Shown here: positions 7,486-15,744 of the stretch, piece by piece | Layout: every line of letters begins with the position of its first letter | How positions within the stretch are numbered: position 1 is the first letter of the stretch | Assembly (NCBI GenBank): GCA_942493055.1 | Contig: OW818680.1 | Span: 5,270,001-5,334,000, forward strand | Source of the DNA: CAIZQW01 sp942493055 | Lineage (GTDB): Bacteria > Verrucomicrobiota > Kiritimatiellia > RFP12 > UBA1067 | Length of the DNA stretch: 64,000 nt | Direction: 5' to 3' | The notes under the pieces: generated by a model | The model's database searches: none | Seen by the model: the letters and a program-made list of their open reading frames with translations, nothing else | Told to the model about the DNA's origin: nothing | Translations under genes and position numbers: made by a program

Positions 7486-10148
7486 GCATGGCAGCACGCG
7501 TGCTAAGAAATGTGAGTTCACTCGCCCGCTGCTTGAGCGTGGCGGTTCTCATGGGGATGACAGGGGCTGCGGGAAGCACAGGGGCTGGCGTGGCGAAGAA
7601 TGACGAGCAGGCGCGACAGGACTTCGCTAATCCGCCGCTGCGCTGGCAGTCAAGGCCCCTCTGGTTCTGGAACGGGCCGCTGACGACGGAGCGCACGCGT
7701 GAACAGCTCGAAGGGTGCAAGGCGCGCGGATACTACGGAGTAGGCATTCTGCCCTCGCCCCGCATGACGCCCGGGTTCATGACACCGGAGTTTCTGGCCC
7801 ACTATAAGACAGCGGTCGAAGAGGCTGCAAGGCTGGGCATGAAGCTATGTCTTTATGACGAGTACTGGTTTCCAAGCGGCTCGGCGGGTGGTCTGCTGGC
7901 GAAGAAATATCCCGATGCGTTGAGTAAGCGCCTCGATATGCTGGCTGTAGAGGTGACTGGTCCAAAGCTGGTCGAACAGCCCGTGCCCGCAGGAACCTTC
8001 ATGGGTGCAGTCGCGATGAACCTGGCCACGAAGCAGCGCGAGAACATCACGGGCCAGGTGAAAGAAGGAAAGCTCGTCTGGGACGCGCCAGCGGGCGACT
8101 GGAAGGTGATGCTCTTCATCTGCGTGCGCGACGGGGGGAAGGGGCTTGTCGATTACCTCAGCCCCGAGGCTGTGCAAAAATTCATTGAGCTGACCTACCA
8201 GGCTTACTACGACACGTTTCCCGCTCATTTCGGCACAACCATCGACAGCGCTTTCTATGACGAGCCGGCGATGTATCACGCGCAGGGAGGCCGCGCGTGG
8301 ACGGATCGCTTCAATGAGAAGTTCATGCAGAAGTTCGGGAGCGATCCAGTTGTGCTCTACCCGTCCCTCTGGTTGGACATCGGACCTGAAACAGCCGCTG
8401 CGCGCAATGCCCTTTTCGGTTTTCGCGCCGAGCTTTTCTCTGCCGGCTTTCCTAAGACAATCAATGACTGGTGCCGCGCTCACCGCGTTCAACTCACCGG
8501 CCATGTGGACCAGGAGGAGTTGATCAACCCTGTGATCGGCCAGGCCGGCGATCTGATTAAAGCTTTCAAGTATCAGGACATTCCGGCCATTGACCAAGTC
8601 TTCGAATATGGACGCGCCTCGCGGGCCTACAAGGTCGTCAGTTCCGCGGCCTATAACTATGACCGGCCCTTGGTGCTGACAGAGTGTTATGGGGGCATCA
8701 ATAAAATGCCTGTCGCCAACCTGTACAAAGAGGCTATGGACCAGTTCGCCAAAGGCATCAACGTCATGGTGCCGCATGCCGTCTGGTATGATCAGGCCAA
8801 GATTGTCTTTCAGCCCGACCTGTCGCCGTCGAGTGCGACGTATGCCGAGCCTCTGGTGGCGTATAATCAGTACATCGGCAGATTACAGCGCCTGTTGCAG
8901 ACCGGGCGGCACGTGGCCGACATCGGCGTGCTCTATCCCATCGCCACGTTGCAGGCGGGCTCGTGGTTCGGTCCGGGCAATCCCTACCAAGGTTGCGTGG
9001 AGATCCCTGAGGCCGATTACATGCGTGTGGGTGAACTGCTGGCCCTGAACGTGCGCCGCGACTTCACGTTCATCCATCCCGAGATACTTGACGAGAAGTG
9101 CACAGTGGCCGGTGCAGAAATCCGCTTGGAAAACAACGTGAATGCAGAACGCTATAAGGTCTTTGTCATCCCCGGTTCGCGCGTGATCCACTGGAGCAGC
9201 CTGAAGAAGATCAAGGCGTTCTACGATAACGGAGGACAGGTCATCGCAACCACACGCCTGCCGGAGGCTTCGGCGGAATTCGGTAAAGACAAAGACGTCA
9301 GGGAAACCATTGCCGCGATGTTCGGCTCGGAGGATGGAAAGAATCCCGGGGCAATGCGCGTGACGGTGTCGAGCGCGTGGGCCGGAGGAGGCTATGCTCC
9401 GGGGAGTGCAACGGACGGTGATCCGCAGAGCCGCTGGAATGCAGCAGACGGCGACAAGAACCCGCAGTGGCTGGAGGTGGATTTCGGTGCTGCGAAGACC
9501 TTTTGCAAAACCGTCGTTCGCGAAGCCTTCGACCGGACGCGCGCCTATCGCATCCAGGCGTGGGATGGAACGCAGTGGAAGGAGTGCGCTAAAGGCGGTC
9601 ATCTCGGGCCGGAGAAGACGGACAGCTTCGCGCCAATGACGGCATCGAAAGTGCGGCTCTGCCTGGATGCTATCGCCTCTGATAGCGCGTCGATCTGCGA
9701 ATTTGAAGTGCTGGATGCCCAAGGACGCAATCTGGCGTGTGCAAGCGAGTCGAGTCGTGGCAAAACGAATGCGAAGGGCGGCAAGGCGATCTTCCTTCCG
9801 TCGCCGCAGGCCGGCTCGCTGAAGGCCGCGCTGGATGATGCGCTTACTGTTTACGACGTGACGTTCGAACAGGCCATCGCGAGCCGCAACGGGAACCTGT
9901 CTTACATTCACAAAGTCATTGATGGCAGGCAGGTCTATTTTGTAGGGAACTCGTCCGATGATGCCGTGGACATGCATCTGAAACTGCGAGGCAAGATTAA
10001 GTTGGAGCAGTGGGATCCTCACACGGGCGCGATCAGCGCGTGTGAGACAGAGGCGATCTCCGTACAAGGTGTTGAGGTCACGCGCGTGCGGCTCAAGCTT
10101 GCGCCCGTGCGTTCTCTATTTTTTGTTGAAAAAACTGTGAGAGATTGA
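7482..10148 (+). CDS. Secreted GH106-like glycoside hydrolase with F5/8C-type domain
   Basis: 888 residues. A signal peptide covers roughly residues 1-30. The catalytic part opens with the typical GH106 region (RPLWFWNGPLTTERTREQL, then LYDEYWFPSG) and runs to about residue 600. Known GH106 enzymes are alpha-L-rhamnosidases acting on plant or algal polysaccharides; the substrate here is inferred. Residues ~624-745 look like a discoidin/F5-8C carbohydrate-binding module (SATDGDPQSRWNA, WLEVDFGAAKT, YRIQAWDGTQWKE), and a short domain closes the protein. The start follows AAGG closely, and a short leader frame ends in the start codon. The next gene begins 14 bp after the stop and encodes a second GH106-like enzyme, so the pair probably forms an operon. 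Confidence 0.85.
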   Translation: MSMAARVLRNVSSLARCLSVAVLMGMTGAAGSTGAGVAKNDEQARQDFANPPLRWQSRPLWFWNGPLTTERTREQLEGCKARGYYGVGILPSPRMTPGFMTPEFLAHYKTAVEEAARLGMKLCLYDEYWFPSGSAGGLLAKKYPDALSKRLDMLAVEVTGPKLVEQPVPAGTFMGAVAMNLATKQRENITGQVKEGKLVWDAPAGDWKVMLFICVRDGGKGLVDYLSPEAVQKFIELTYQAYYDTFPAHFGTTIDSAFYDEPAMYHAQGGRAWTDRFNEKFMQKFGSDPVVLYPSLWLDIGPETAAARNALFGFRAELFSAGFPKTINDWCRAHRVQLTGHVDQEELINPVIGQAGDLIKAFKYQDIPAIDQVFEYGRASRAYKVVSSAAYNYDRPLVLTECYGGINKMPVANLYKEAMDQFAKGINVMVPHAVWYDQAKIVFQPDLSPSSATYAEPLVAYNQYIGRLQRLLQTGRHVADIGVLYPIATLQAGSWFGPGNPYQGCVEIPEADYMRVGELLALNVRRDFTFIHPEILDEKCTVAGAEIRLENNVNAERYKVFVIPGSRVIHWSSLKKIKAFYDNGGQVIATTRLPEASAEFGKDKDVRETIAAMFGSEDGKNPGAMRVTVSSAWAGGGYAPGSATDGDPQSRWNAADGDKNPQWLEVDFGAAKTFCKTVVREAFDRTRAYRIQAWDGTQWKECAKGGHLGPEKTDSFAPMTASKVRLCLDAIASDSASICEFEVLDAQGRNLACASESSRGKTNAKGGKAIFLPSPQAGSLKAALDDALTVYDVTFEQAIASRNGNLSYIHKVIDGRQVYFVGNSSDDAVDMHLKLRGKIKLEQWDPHTGAISACETEAISVQGVEVTRVRLKLAPVRSLFFVEKTVRD

Positions 10149-10162
10149 AAGGGGAATATCCA

Positions 10163-13100
10163 ATGAGACATATACCAGTGATGATGATAGCCGTGCTGAC
10201 AGCGGGGATTCTCTCGGCCGCACAGGAACCGAGTATCAGTGAGGTTGAACAACAGTTCCGACAGCTTCCGATGGAGGCCCGGCGGCTGACAGGCCCGCTC
10301 TTTTGGATGCACGGTGATGAGACACAGGAGCAGTTGGAAAGGGAACTGAAGAATATCGTGGAGGGTGGCAATGGCATTTTTACAGCCGAACCCCGTCCTC
10401 ACAAAGATTGGCTGGGCGAGGGCTGGTACCGTGATTTGGAGATATGCCTGCAGTTTGCCCGAAAGAACAATTTGTCGATGGTCATCTATGACGACTGGTG
10501 GTGGCCGAGTCAGATGATGGGCGGACGCGTACCGCCGCAGTATGGAAGCAAGCGGCTGGAGGCTTCGGCTGTCACGGTTGAGGGACCGAAGACCCTGCGT
10601 GAACCAGGATACGGACGTTCCAACCTGGTTGCCGTTGTGGCAGGACGTCTCGTAGACGGAGAGGCTGTTGATGCTACCACGCTTGTGAACCTGACAGCGT
10701 CGGTCAAGGACGGGACATTGACGTGGGAAGTTCCTCAAGGCTCCTGGAAGGTCATGGTGTTTACCTGGCGTTTCAATGGAACCCAGGGCGGCCAGCAGAA
10801 GTACATCTCCGTTGACGGTGCCAGTGCTGACTGTGTCGAATGGTTTATCAAAACAGTCTATCAGCCGCATTTCGATCGTTTCAAAGCGGATTTCGGAAAG
10901 ACCATCGTGGGCTACTTCTACGATGAGCCGGAAACGCAGGGGGACTGGGGCAGTGACGTGCCAAAACTGATCGCGGAGCGAAAGCTTGATCTGGCACCAT
11001 TGCTGGTCGGCTACAAGTTCAAACTTGCAGGGGATGCGCAGACCGCGGCGTACCAGACTTATTTGAACATCTTCGCAGAAGCCTGGGGCCGCACGATGTA
11101 CGGCGGCATGTCCAAATGGTGCCAAGAGCGCAAGGTCTACTCCATGGGGCATTTCATGGAACATGGAAATGACATTTTCAGCCGTGGCATGTCCGGCGGT
11201 AACATGATGCAGTTGCAGAAGTACAGTGACATGGGCGGTATCGACCTGGTCTGCAACCAGCTCTATCCGGGGCAGCGTCCGATGGGGTCTTATCAGATGC
11301 CCAAGATCGCGAGTTCGATCTCGCATACGTACAATAAAGCTGACGACGTTGCGTTCTGCGAAATATACGGCGGCTATGGGCAGAAGCTGACTTATCCCCA
11401 AATGAAGTGGCTGGCTGACTGGCATCAGGTCCGAGGCGTCAACTACCTGATTCCACATTCCTTTAATCCGCGTGCACCCTACGACGGCGATTATCCGCCT
11501 TACTTCAACAATGGCGGGTTCGAGCCCCGCTGGCCGCTCTATCGCGTCTGGGCTGACTACACCAGCCGCCTGAGCCTTCTCTTGACAGGTGGAAGGCATG
11601 TTTGCCCTGTGGCCTTCTTGCAGGTCGGGCAGAGCATCCATTCTGGAAAGGCCGTCCGCCCTGAAGCATTGACCAGCACGCTCCAGGACGCACTCTACGA
11701 CTGCGACTGGCTGAACTATGACGCGTTCGAGAACGATGCCACGTTTTCGGGTAAAGAGATCAAGCTTCACAAGGAAACGTATCCGATCCTGATCGTCCCG
11801 CCGGTCGAGGTTATCCCGTATGCTTCGCTTGAAAAAGCAAAGGCGTTCTTTGATAAGGGCGGTGTCGTAGTCGGCTACGGTTTCCTGCCGACGAAGTCCG
11901 CCACGCTCGGCAAAAATTCCGCTGATATTCTCGCGTTGTGCAAGGCGATCTGGGGTGACCAACCGACCCCTGGCAGCAAGGCATGCAAGACGAACCAGCA
12001 GAGGGGGCGTGCGTATTTCCTGCCTGAAAAGCCCTCTGTTAACGAGATCACAGCAGCCTTTACCCAGGATGCCGGGATCGTGCCAACCGTGCAGGTGGTC
12101 AAAGGGGAGACCGGCAACTGGCTGCATGTGCTGCATCGCGTGAAGGCCACGCGCGATATGTTCCTGATTTGTAACCAGAATCACACGGGGGAGGCTCGTT
12201 CGTTCACCTTCCGCATCGCAGCCGAAGGTGAACCGGAGTGCTGGGACTCGTTGCGAAATGAGCTGACATCCGTGTCATTCAAACGCCTGGGGCCGAAGCA
12301 GGTTGATGTCGAACTCACGCTTGAACCCTCGGAGAGCGTGATGCTGGTCTTCCAGAAAGAGAAGCGCACGCTTCCCGTGCGGCTGGAAGCCGGGGCAAAG
12401 CCTCTGCGAGCGTCCGTCAATCTAGTCCGGGACGTCACGCCGCCGAGTCTTCTGATTCCAAGTTCCCCTGCTGCTGCGCCTGCGGCGTCCCCTGCCGCGG
12501 TCAACACGGATGAGCAAGCGCTTCGCAACTGTGAGTGGGTGTGGGGACCTGAGGGTAATGCTGCGAACGCAGCATCACCCGGCCTTCGTTACTTCAGGGC
12601 CCTCTGTGCAGTGCCTTCAGGGCGAAAGATCAAGCAGGCCCATTTCTTTGGGACGTGTGATAACGTGCTGACGCTCTTTGTGAACGGAAAGCAGGTCGGG
12701 AAGAGCTCTGATGCGGCAGAAGGCTGGCGTGTGCCGATAAAGATAGAGATGACATCGCAACTCCGGGAAGGTCCGAATGTGTTGGCCATTGCTGCGCTTA
12801 ATTTGACTGACCAGCCAAGCCCGGCAGGCTTGATCGGCAGGGTGGAGATTCGTTACGAACAGGGCGAGTCGCAGGTGGTCGCCATCAATGCGACATGGAA
12901 GACCTCCGACAAGGAGCAGGCTGGATGGAATCAGCCGGGCTTCGACGACAAGGCTTGGACTTTCGCCAAGAGCCTGGGCAAATATGGCTGTGCGCCTTGG
13001 CGTGCGTTTGTCAGTGAGAAGAGAGCGGCAGTCCGGGTGGCAACGAGTCCCGTGACCAGCGATCCCTTTGTCGGACACTGTGAACTATCAGCGGATTTGA

Positions 13101-13309
13101 AACTGGAGCAGACGCGCGTCTTTCTCGAGATGGACGAGATCGCACCTGAGGAGGCTGCTCGCGTGACTGTCAACGGACAATATGCAGGCGGTTTCATCGG
13201 CAAGCCTTTGCGGCTGGATGTGACCCGGCACGTCAAGTCCGGTACGAACACGATTGTAATCGAACCGTTCGCGCCGAAAAACGTGCGGCTGACCTTTTAT
13301 CCAAAGTAA
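10163..13309 (+). CDS. Second secreted GH106-like glycoside hydrolase
   Basis: 1048 residues from the ATG at 10163, chosen over an upstream TTG because AAAGGGGA precedes it and a signal peptide (MRHIPVMMIAVLTAGILSA) starts there. The catalytic region shares the GH106 pattern with its neighbour (GPLFWMHGDETQEQLERE, IYDDWWWPSQ). Residues ~735-1048 contain linker (Ala/Pro-rich, SPAAAPAAS) and beta-sandwich domains with LTLFVNGKQVG and VTVNGQYAG, as in galactose-binding-like modules of GH2/GH106 proteins. It probably acts with the preceding enzyme outside the cytoplasm on rhamnose-containing glycans. The two proteins are clearly different in sequence, so this is not a recent tandem duplication. 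Confidence 0.82.
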   Translation: MRHIPVMMIAVLTAGILSAAQEPSISEVEQQFRQLPMEARRLTGPLFWMHGDETQEQLERELKNIVEGGNGIFTAEPRPHKDWLGEGWYRDLEICLQFARKNNLSMVIYDDWWWPSQMMGGRVPPQYGSKRLEASAVTVEGPKTLREPGYGRSNLVAVVAGRLVDGEAVDATTLVNLTASVKDGTLTWEVPQGSWKVMVFTWRFNGTQGGQQKYISVDGASADCVEWFIKTVYQPHFDRFKADFGKTIVGYFYDEPETQGDWGSDVPKLIAERKLDLAPLLVGYKFKLAGDAQTAAYQTYLNIFAEAWGRTMYGGMSKWCQERKVYSMGHFMEHGNDIFSRGMSGGNMMQLQKYSDMGGIDLVCNQLYPGQRPMGSYQMPKIASSISHTYNKADDVAFCEIYGGYGQKLTYPQMKWLADWHQVRGVNYLIPHSFNPRAPYDGDYPPYFNNGGFEPRWPLYRVWADYTSRLSLLLTGGRHVCPVAFLQVGQSIHSGKAVRPEALTSTLQDALYDCDWLNYDAFENDATFSGKEIKLHKETYPILIVPPVEVIPYASLEKAKAFFDKGGVVVGYGFLPTKSATLGKNSADILALCKAIWGDQPTPGSKACKTNQQRGRAYFLPEKPSVNEITAAFTQDAGIVPTVQVVKGETGNWLHVLHRVKATRDMFLICNQNHTGEARSFTFRIAAEGEPECWDSLRNELTSVSFKRLGPKQVDVELTLEPSESVMLVFQKEKRTLPVRLEAGAKPLRASVNLVRDVTPPSLLIPSSPAAAPAASPAAVNTDEQALRNCEWVWGPEGNAANAASPGLRYFRALCAVPSGRKIKQAHFFGTCDNVLTLFVNGKQVGKSSDAAEGWRVPIKIEMTSQLREGPNVLAIAALNLTDQPSPAGLIGRVEIRYEQGESQVVAINATWKTSDKEQAGWNQPGFDDKAWTFAKSLGKYGCAPWRAFVSEKRAAVRVATSPVTSDPFVGHCELSADLKLEQTRVFLEMDEIAPEEAARVTVNGQYAGGFIGKPLRLDVTRHVKSGTNTIVIEPFAPKNVRLTFYPK

Positions 13310-13345
13310 GTAACGGAACAATTGTTTCTAAACATGCTCTAACAT

Positions 13346-13372
13346 TTGACAGCTCTTTTCCGCTGTGATACT
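13346..13372 (+). promoter_or_regulatory. Promoter very close to the start codon (likely leaderless mRNA)
   Basis: TTGACA (13346-13351), a 15-bp spacer and GATACT (13367-13372) with an upstream TG (extended -10). The ATG at 13381 is only 8 bases beyond the -10, so transcription would start at or next to the start codon. No ribosome-binding site is present. Confidence 0.5.
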
Positions 13373-13380
13373 TTTGGGGC

Positions 13381-15519
13381 ATGTTAATAAAACAGCTTTA
13401 TGTTTGGGGTGTCCTGCTTTGCTCCGCCAACGCTCTGTTCGCGTCCGACCGCGCATCGGTACGTGTCATCAGCGAACAGCCCAGCCGTGCCGGCATGTTC
13501 TCATCCGATAGCACACTCAAGAAGTCGATGTTCCTCTTCACGGACCGGGGCTTTAAGGCGGTCGAGCGTTTCCCTTCGCTGCTGGACAACATGCTCTTTT
13601 ATGAACGCTCCATCAAAGAGCCCCACACATACGAGTGCATCGCATCCGGCGATGTTTTCGCCCTCGCTCCGGCGAATCCGAAAGTCGACCGCACCGCAGC
13701 CTTGACCAAGCTTGGTTTCAGTCCGGTGTCTGACATTAAGCCCTTTCAGCTCTTCGGGGAGAATCCAGGGGATGTTGTCGGCGTCTTTCGCAAGCACCTC
13801 ACAGCAGGCGAACGCTTCACGCCGCCAGTCTGGACCGTTATCGCGGGCTTCTCTGTCCCGCATGCCGCCCGCCAGGGCGAACTGCTCTACAACGGCATCC
13901 GTCTGCCGCGCGAATGGCCTCCGCGTATTGACTGGACCACCAACACGCCGATGCGCGTACCCTATTTGGAAACCCCGCCGAAGCTGATCGCCATCGATGT
14001 GGGGCGTCAACTTTTTGTAGACGATTTTCTGATCGAGCAGAGCGACCTGACGCGCGAATATCATCATCCCACGAAATATGAAAAGAACCCTGTACTCAAG
14101 CCTGAAACAGCGATTGAACATAGCGGCGTCAACGGCTTGTCTGTCGCAGGGCCAAAGAGTGGTGGGCTCTGGTGGAATCCCGAGAAAAAACTTTTCGAAC
14201 TCTGGTACGAAGCCGGGTGGGTCTCTACCATCGCCTACGCGACCAGCCGAGACGGACTCGTCTGGGAGCGTCCGAACCTGCCGCTCAAAGCAGGCACGAA
14301 CCAGATATTGCCCGACAGCGTCAAGCCCGACTCCTGGACCGTGGTGCGCGACTACCGCACGACAGACCCGAAACAGGCCTACAAGATATTCCTGCGCGGC
14401 GGCGGCAACCGTGACCGCGCCCGCGCCTTTGTCTCCGAGGACGGCATCGACTGGGGCACGCCTATTGACAGCGGCATCACGGGCGACCGCAGCACCATGT
14501 TCTACAATCCCTTCCGGAAAGTCTGGGTCTACAGTCTGCGCTGGAGCAGTCCTGGCGGACGTTCCCGCGCCTATTGGGAGTGCGATGATTTTCTCCAGGG
14601 CATGCAGTGGCTGCCTGACGAGCCCATGCCCTGGGCGCGCACGGACAGCCTTGATCTGCCAGACCCGCGCATCGGCGATAAGCCTCAGCTCTACAACCTC
14701 GATGCCGTGGGATACGAAAGCATCATGCTCGGCTTCTTCGAGATCCTCCACGGACCGCCCAACGATGTCAATGCCGCAAAGGGGCTGCCCAAAAATACGG
14801 GACTTAATTTCGCCTACAGCCGCGACGGGTTCCACTGGCATCGCCCTGACCGGACTATGGCGATCAACTCCGAACAACGTCCGGTGTGGGACCGCGGCTA
14901 TGTGCAGTCCCTCGGAAACATCTGCGTAGTGCGCGGCGACAAACTCTGGTTCTACTACATCGGCTTTGCTGGCGATGAAAACCTGAAATTGGGCGATCCG
15001 AAGATCAAAATGACCAGCTCGATGCAGTCCGGCCTTTACGCCAACGCCTCCACCGGCGTCGCGTTCCTGCGGCGCGACGGCTTCATCTCGCTCAATGCCG
15101 ATGCAAAAGGCGGCGCGCTCACGACGCGGCCTGTCAGCTTCAGCGGCAAGCATCTCTTCGTCAACCTTGATGCGCCCCAGGGCGCGCTGATCGCTGAGGC
15201 GCTCGACATGCATGGCAAACCTATCGAGCCCTTCACCTTTGCGAACAGTGTGCCGGTTAGTGGCGATTCGACACTCATGCAGATGCGCTGGACAGGAGGC
15301 GACGACCTGAGTCCGCTCGCCGGACGCGCTGTCCGTTTCCGCTTTAAGCTCACGAATGGCAAGCTCTACGCCTTCTGGGTCAGCCGCGACGCCTCTGGCC
15401 GCAGCGACGGCTATGTGGCCGGCGGAGGCCCCGGCTTCACCTGTGACATCGACACCGTGGGCAAAGCAGCTCTTGAGGCCGAGGACACGCTCCAGAGCGC
15501 GGTTCAAACGCGCAACTAA
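13381..15519 (+). CDS. Secreted GH32/GH43-like five-bladed propeller protein
   Basis: 712 residues with a signal peptide (residues 1-~22). Residues ~25-200 form an N-terminal region without a recognised motif. From about residue 200 (RQLFVDDFLIE, EYHHPTKYEKNPVL) the sequence follows the pattern of GH32/GH43-type proteins common in Planctomycetes and Verrucomicrobia, with repeated beta-blade motifs such as AYATSRDGLVWERP, AFVSEDGIDWG and FAYSRDGFHWHRP. The C-terminal ~130 residues are a beta-sandwich-like tail. Activity on fructans, arabinans or sulfated glycans cannot be told apart from sequence. Translation probably starts at the very 5' end of the mRNA. A twin-hairpin element begins directly after the stop codon. 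Confidence 0.7.
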   Translation: MLIKQLYVWGVLLCSANALFASDRASVRVISEQPSRAGMFSSDSTLKKSMFLFTDRGFKAVERFPSLLDNMLFYERSIKEPHTYECIASGDVFALAPANPKVDRTAALTKLGFSPVSDIKPFQLFGENPGDVVGVFRKHLTAGERFTPPVWTVIAGFSVPHAARQGELLYNGIRLPREWPPRIDWTTNTPMRVPYLETPPKLIAIDVGRQLFVDDFLIEQSDLTREYHHPTKYEKNPVLKPETAIEHSGVNGLSVAGPKSGGLWWNPEKKLFELWYEAGWVSTIAYATSRDGLVWERPNLPLKAGTNQILPDSVKPDSWTVVRDYRTTDPKQAYKIFLRGGGNRDRARAFVSEDGIDWGTPIDSGITGDRSTMFYNPFRKVWVYSLRWSSPGGRSRAYWECDDFLQGMQWLPDEPMPWARTDSLDLPDPRIGDKPQLYNLDAVGYESIMLGFFEILHGPPNDVNAAKGLPKNTGLNFAYSRDGFHWHRPDRTMAINSEQRPVWDRGYVQSLGNICVVRGDKLWFYYIGFAGDENLKLGDPKIKMTSSMQSGLYANASTGVAFLRRDGFISLNADAKGGALTTRPVSFSGKHLFVNLDAPQGALIAEALDMHGKPIEPFTFANSVPVSGDSTLMQMRWTGGDDLSPLAGRAVRFRFKLTNGKLYAFWVSRDASGRSDGYVAGGGPGFTCDIDTVGKAALEAEDTLQSAVQTRN

Positions 15520-15627
15520 ACACAGCGACATAAGTATTCGACAGTCTGGGAGCGGCGCGGCTTCCCGCGCCGGCCGGAACGCGAAGGCGTTCCGCTCCAA
15601 AGAGCGCGCACACTTATGTCGCCGTGT
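15520..15627. mobile_element. 108-bp inverted-repeat element with twin-hairpin core
   Basis: Terminal inverted repeats of 16 bp (15520-15535 and 15612-15627) match at 15 of 16. The core has a GGAGC/GCTCC clamp (15549-15553, 15594-15598) around two 7-bp hairpins: GGCGCGG/CCGCGCC with loop CTTC (15561-15564), and GGAACGC/GCGTTCC with loop GAAG (15583-15586). The loops are perfectly complementary. It starts one base after the stop codon of the propeller protein and may shape the 3' end of that mRNA. Confidence 0.6.
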
Positions 15628-15744
15628 ATAGCTGCTCAACAAAAGCAGGGGATGCAATAATAGACATTATTCATGTTTTTTCTAATAACACCCTCGGCTC
15701 GCCACATGCTATACTCTCAAAAACACGTAAGGAGTTATTCGCGT

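Noticed and set aside
10145..10165. TTG start for the second GH106 gene
   Set aside because: The ATG at 10163 has a better-placed ribosome-binding site and begins a proper signal peptide.
10019..12184. Long antisense frame opposite the second GH106 gene
   Set aside because: No recognisable protein pattern; it is a by-product of GC-rich third positions on the real gene.
13501..15657. Long antisense open frame (over 700 codons) opposite the propeller gene
   Set aside because: Arg/Ala-rich composition without motifs, no ribosome-binding site, and it mirrors a gene with a signal peptide and family motifs.
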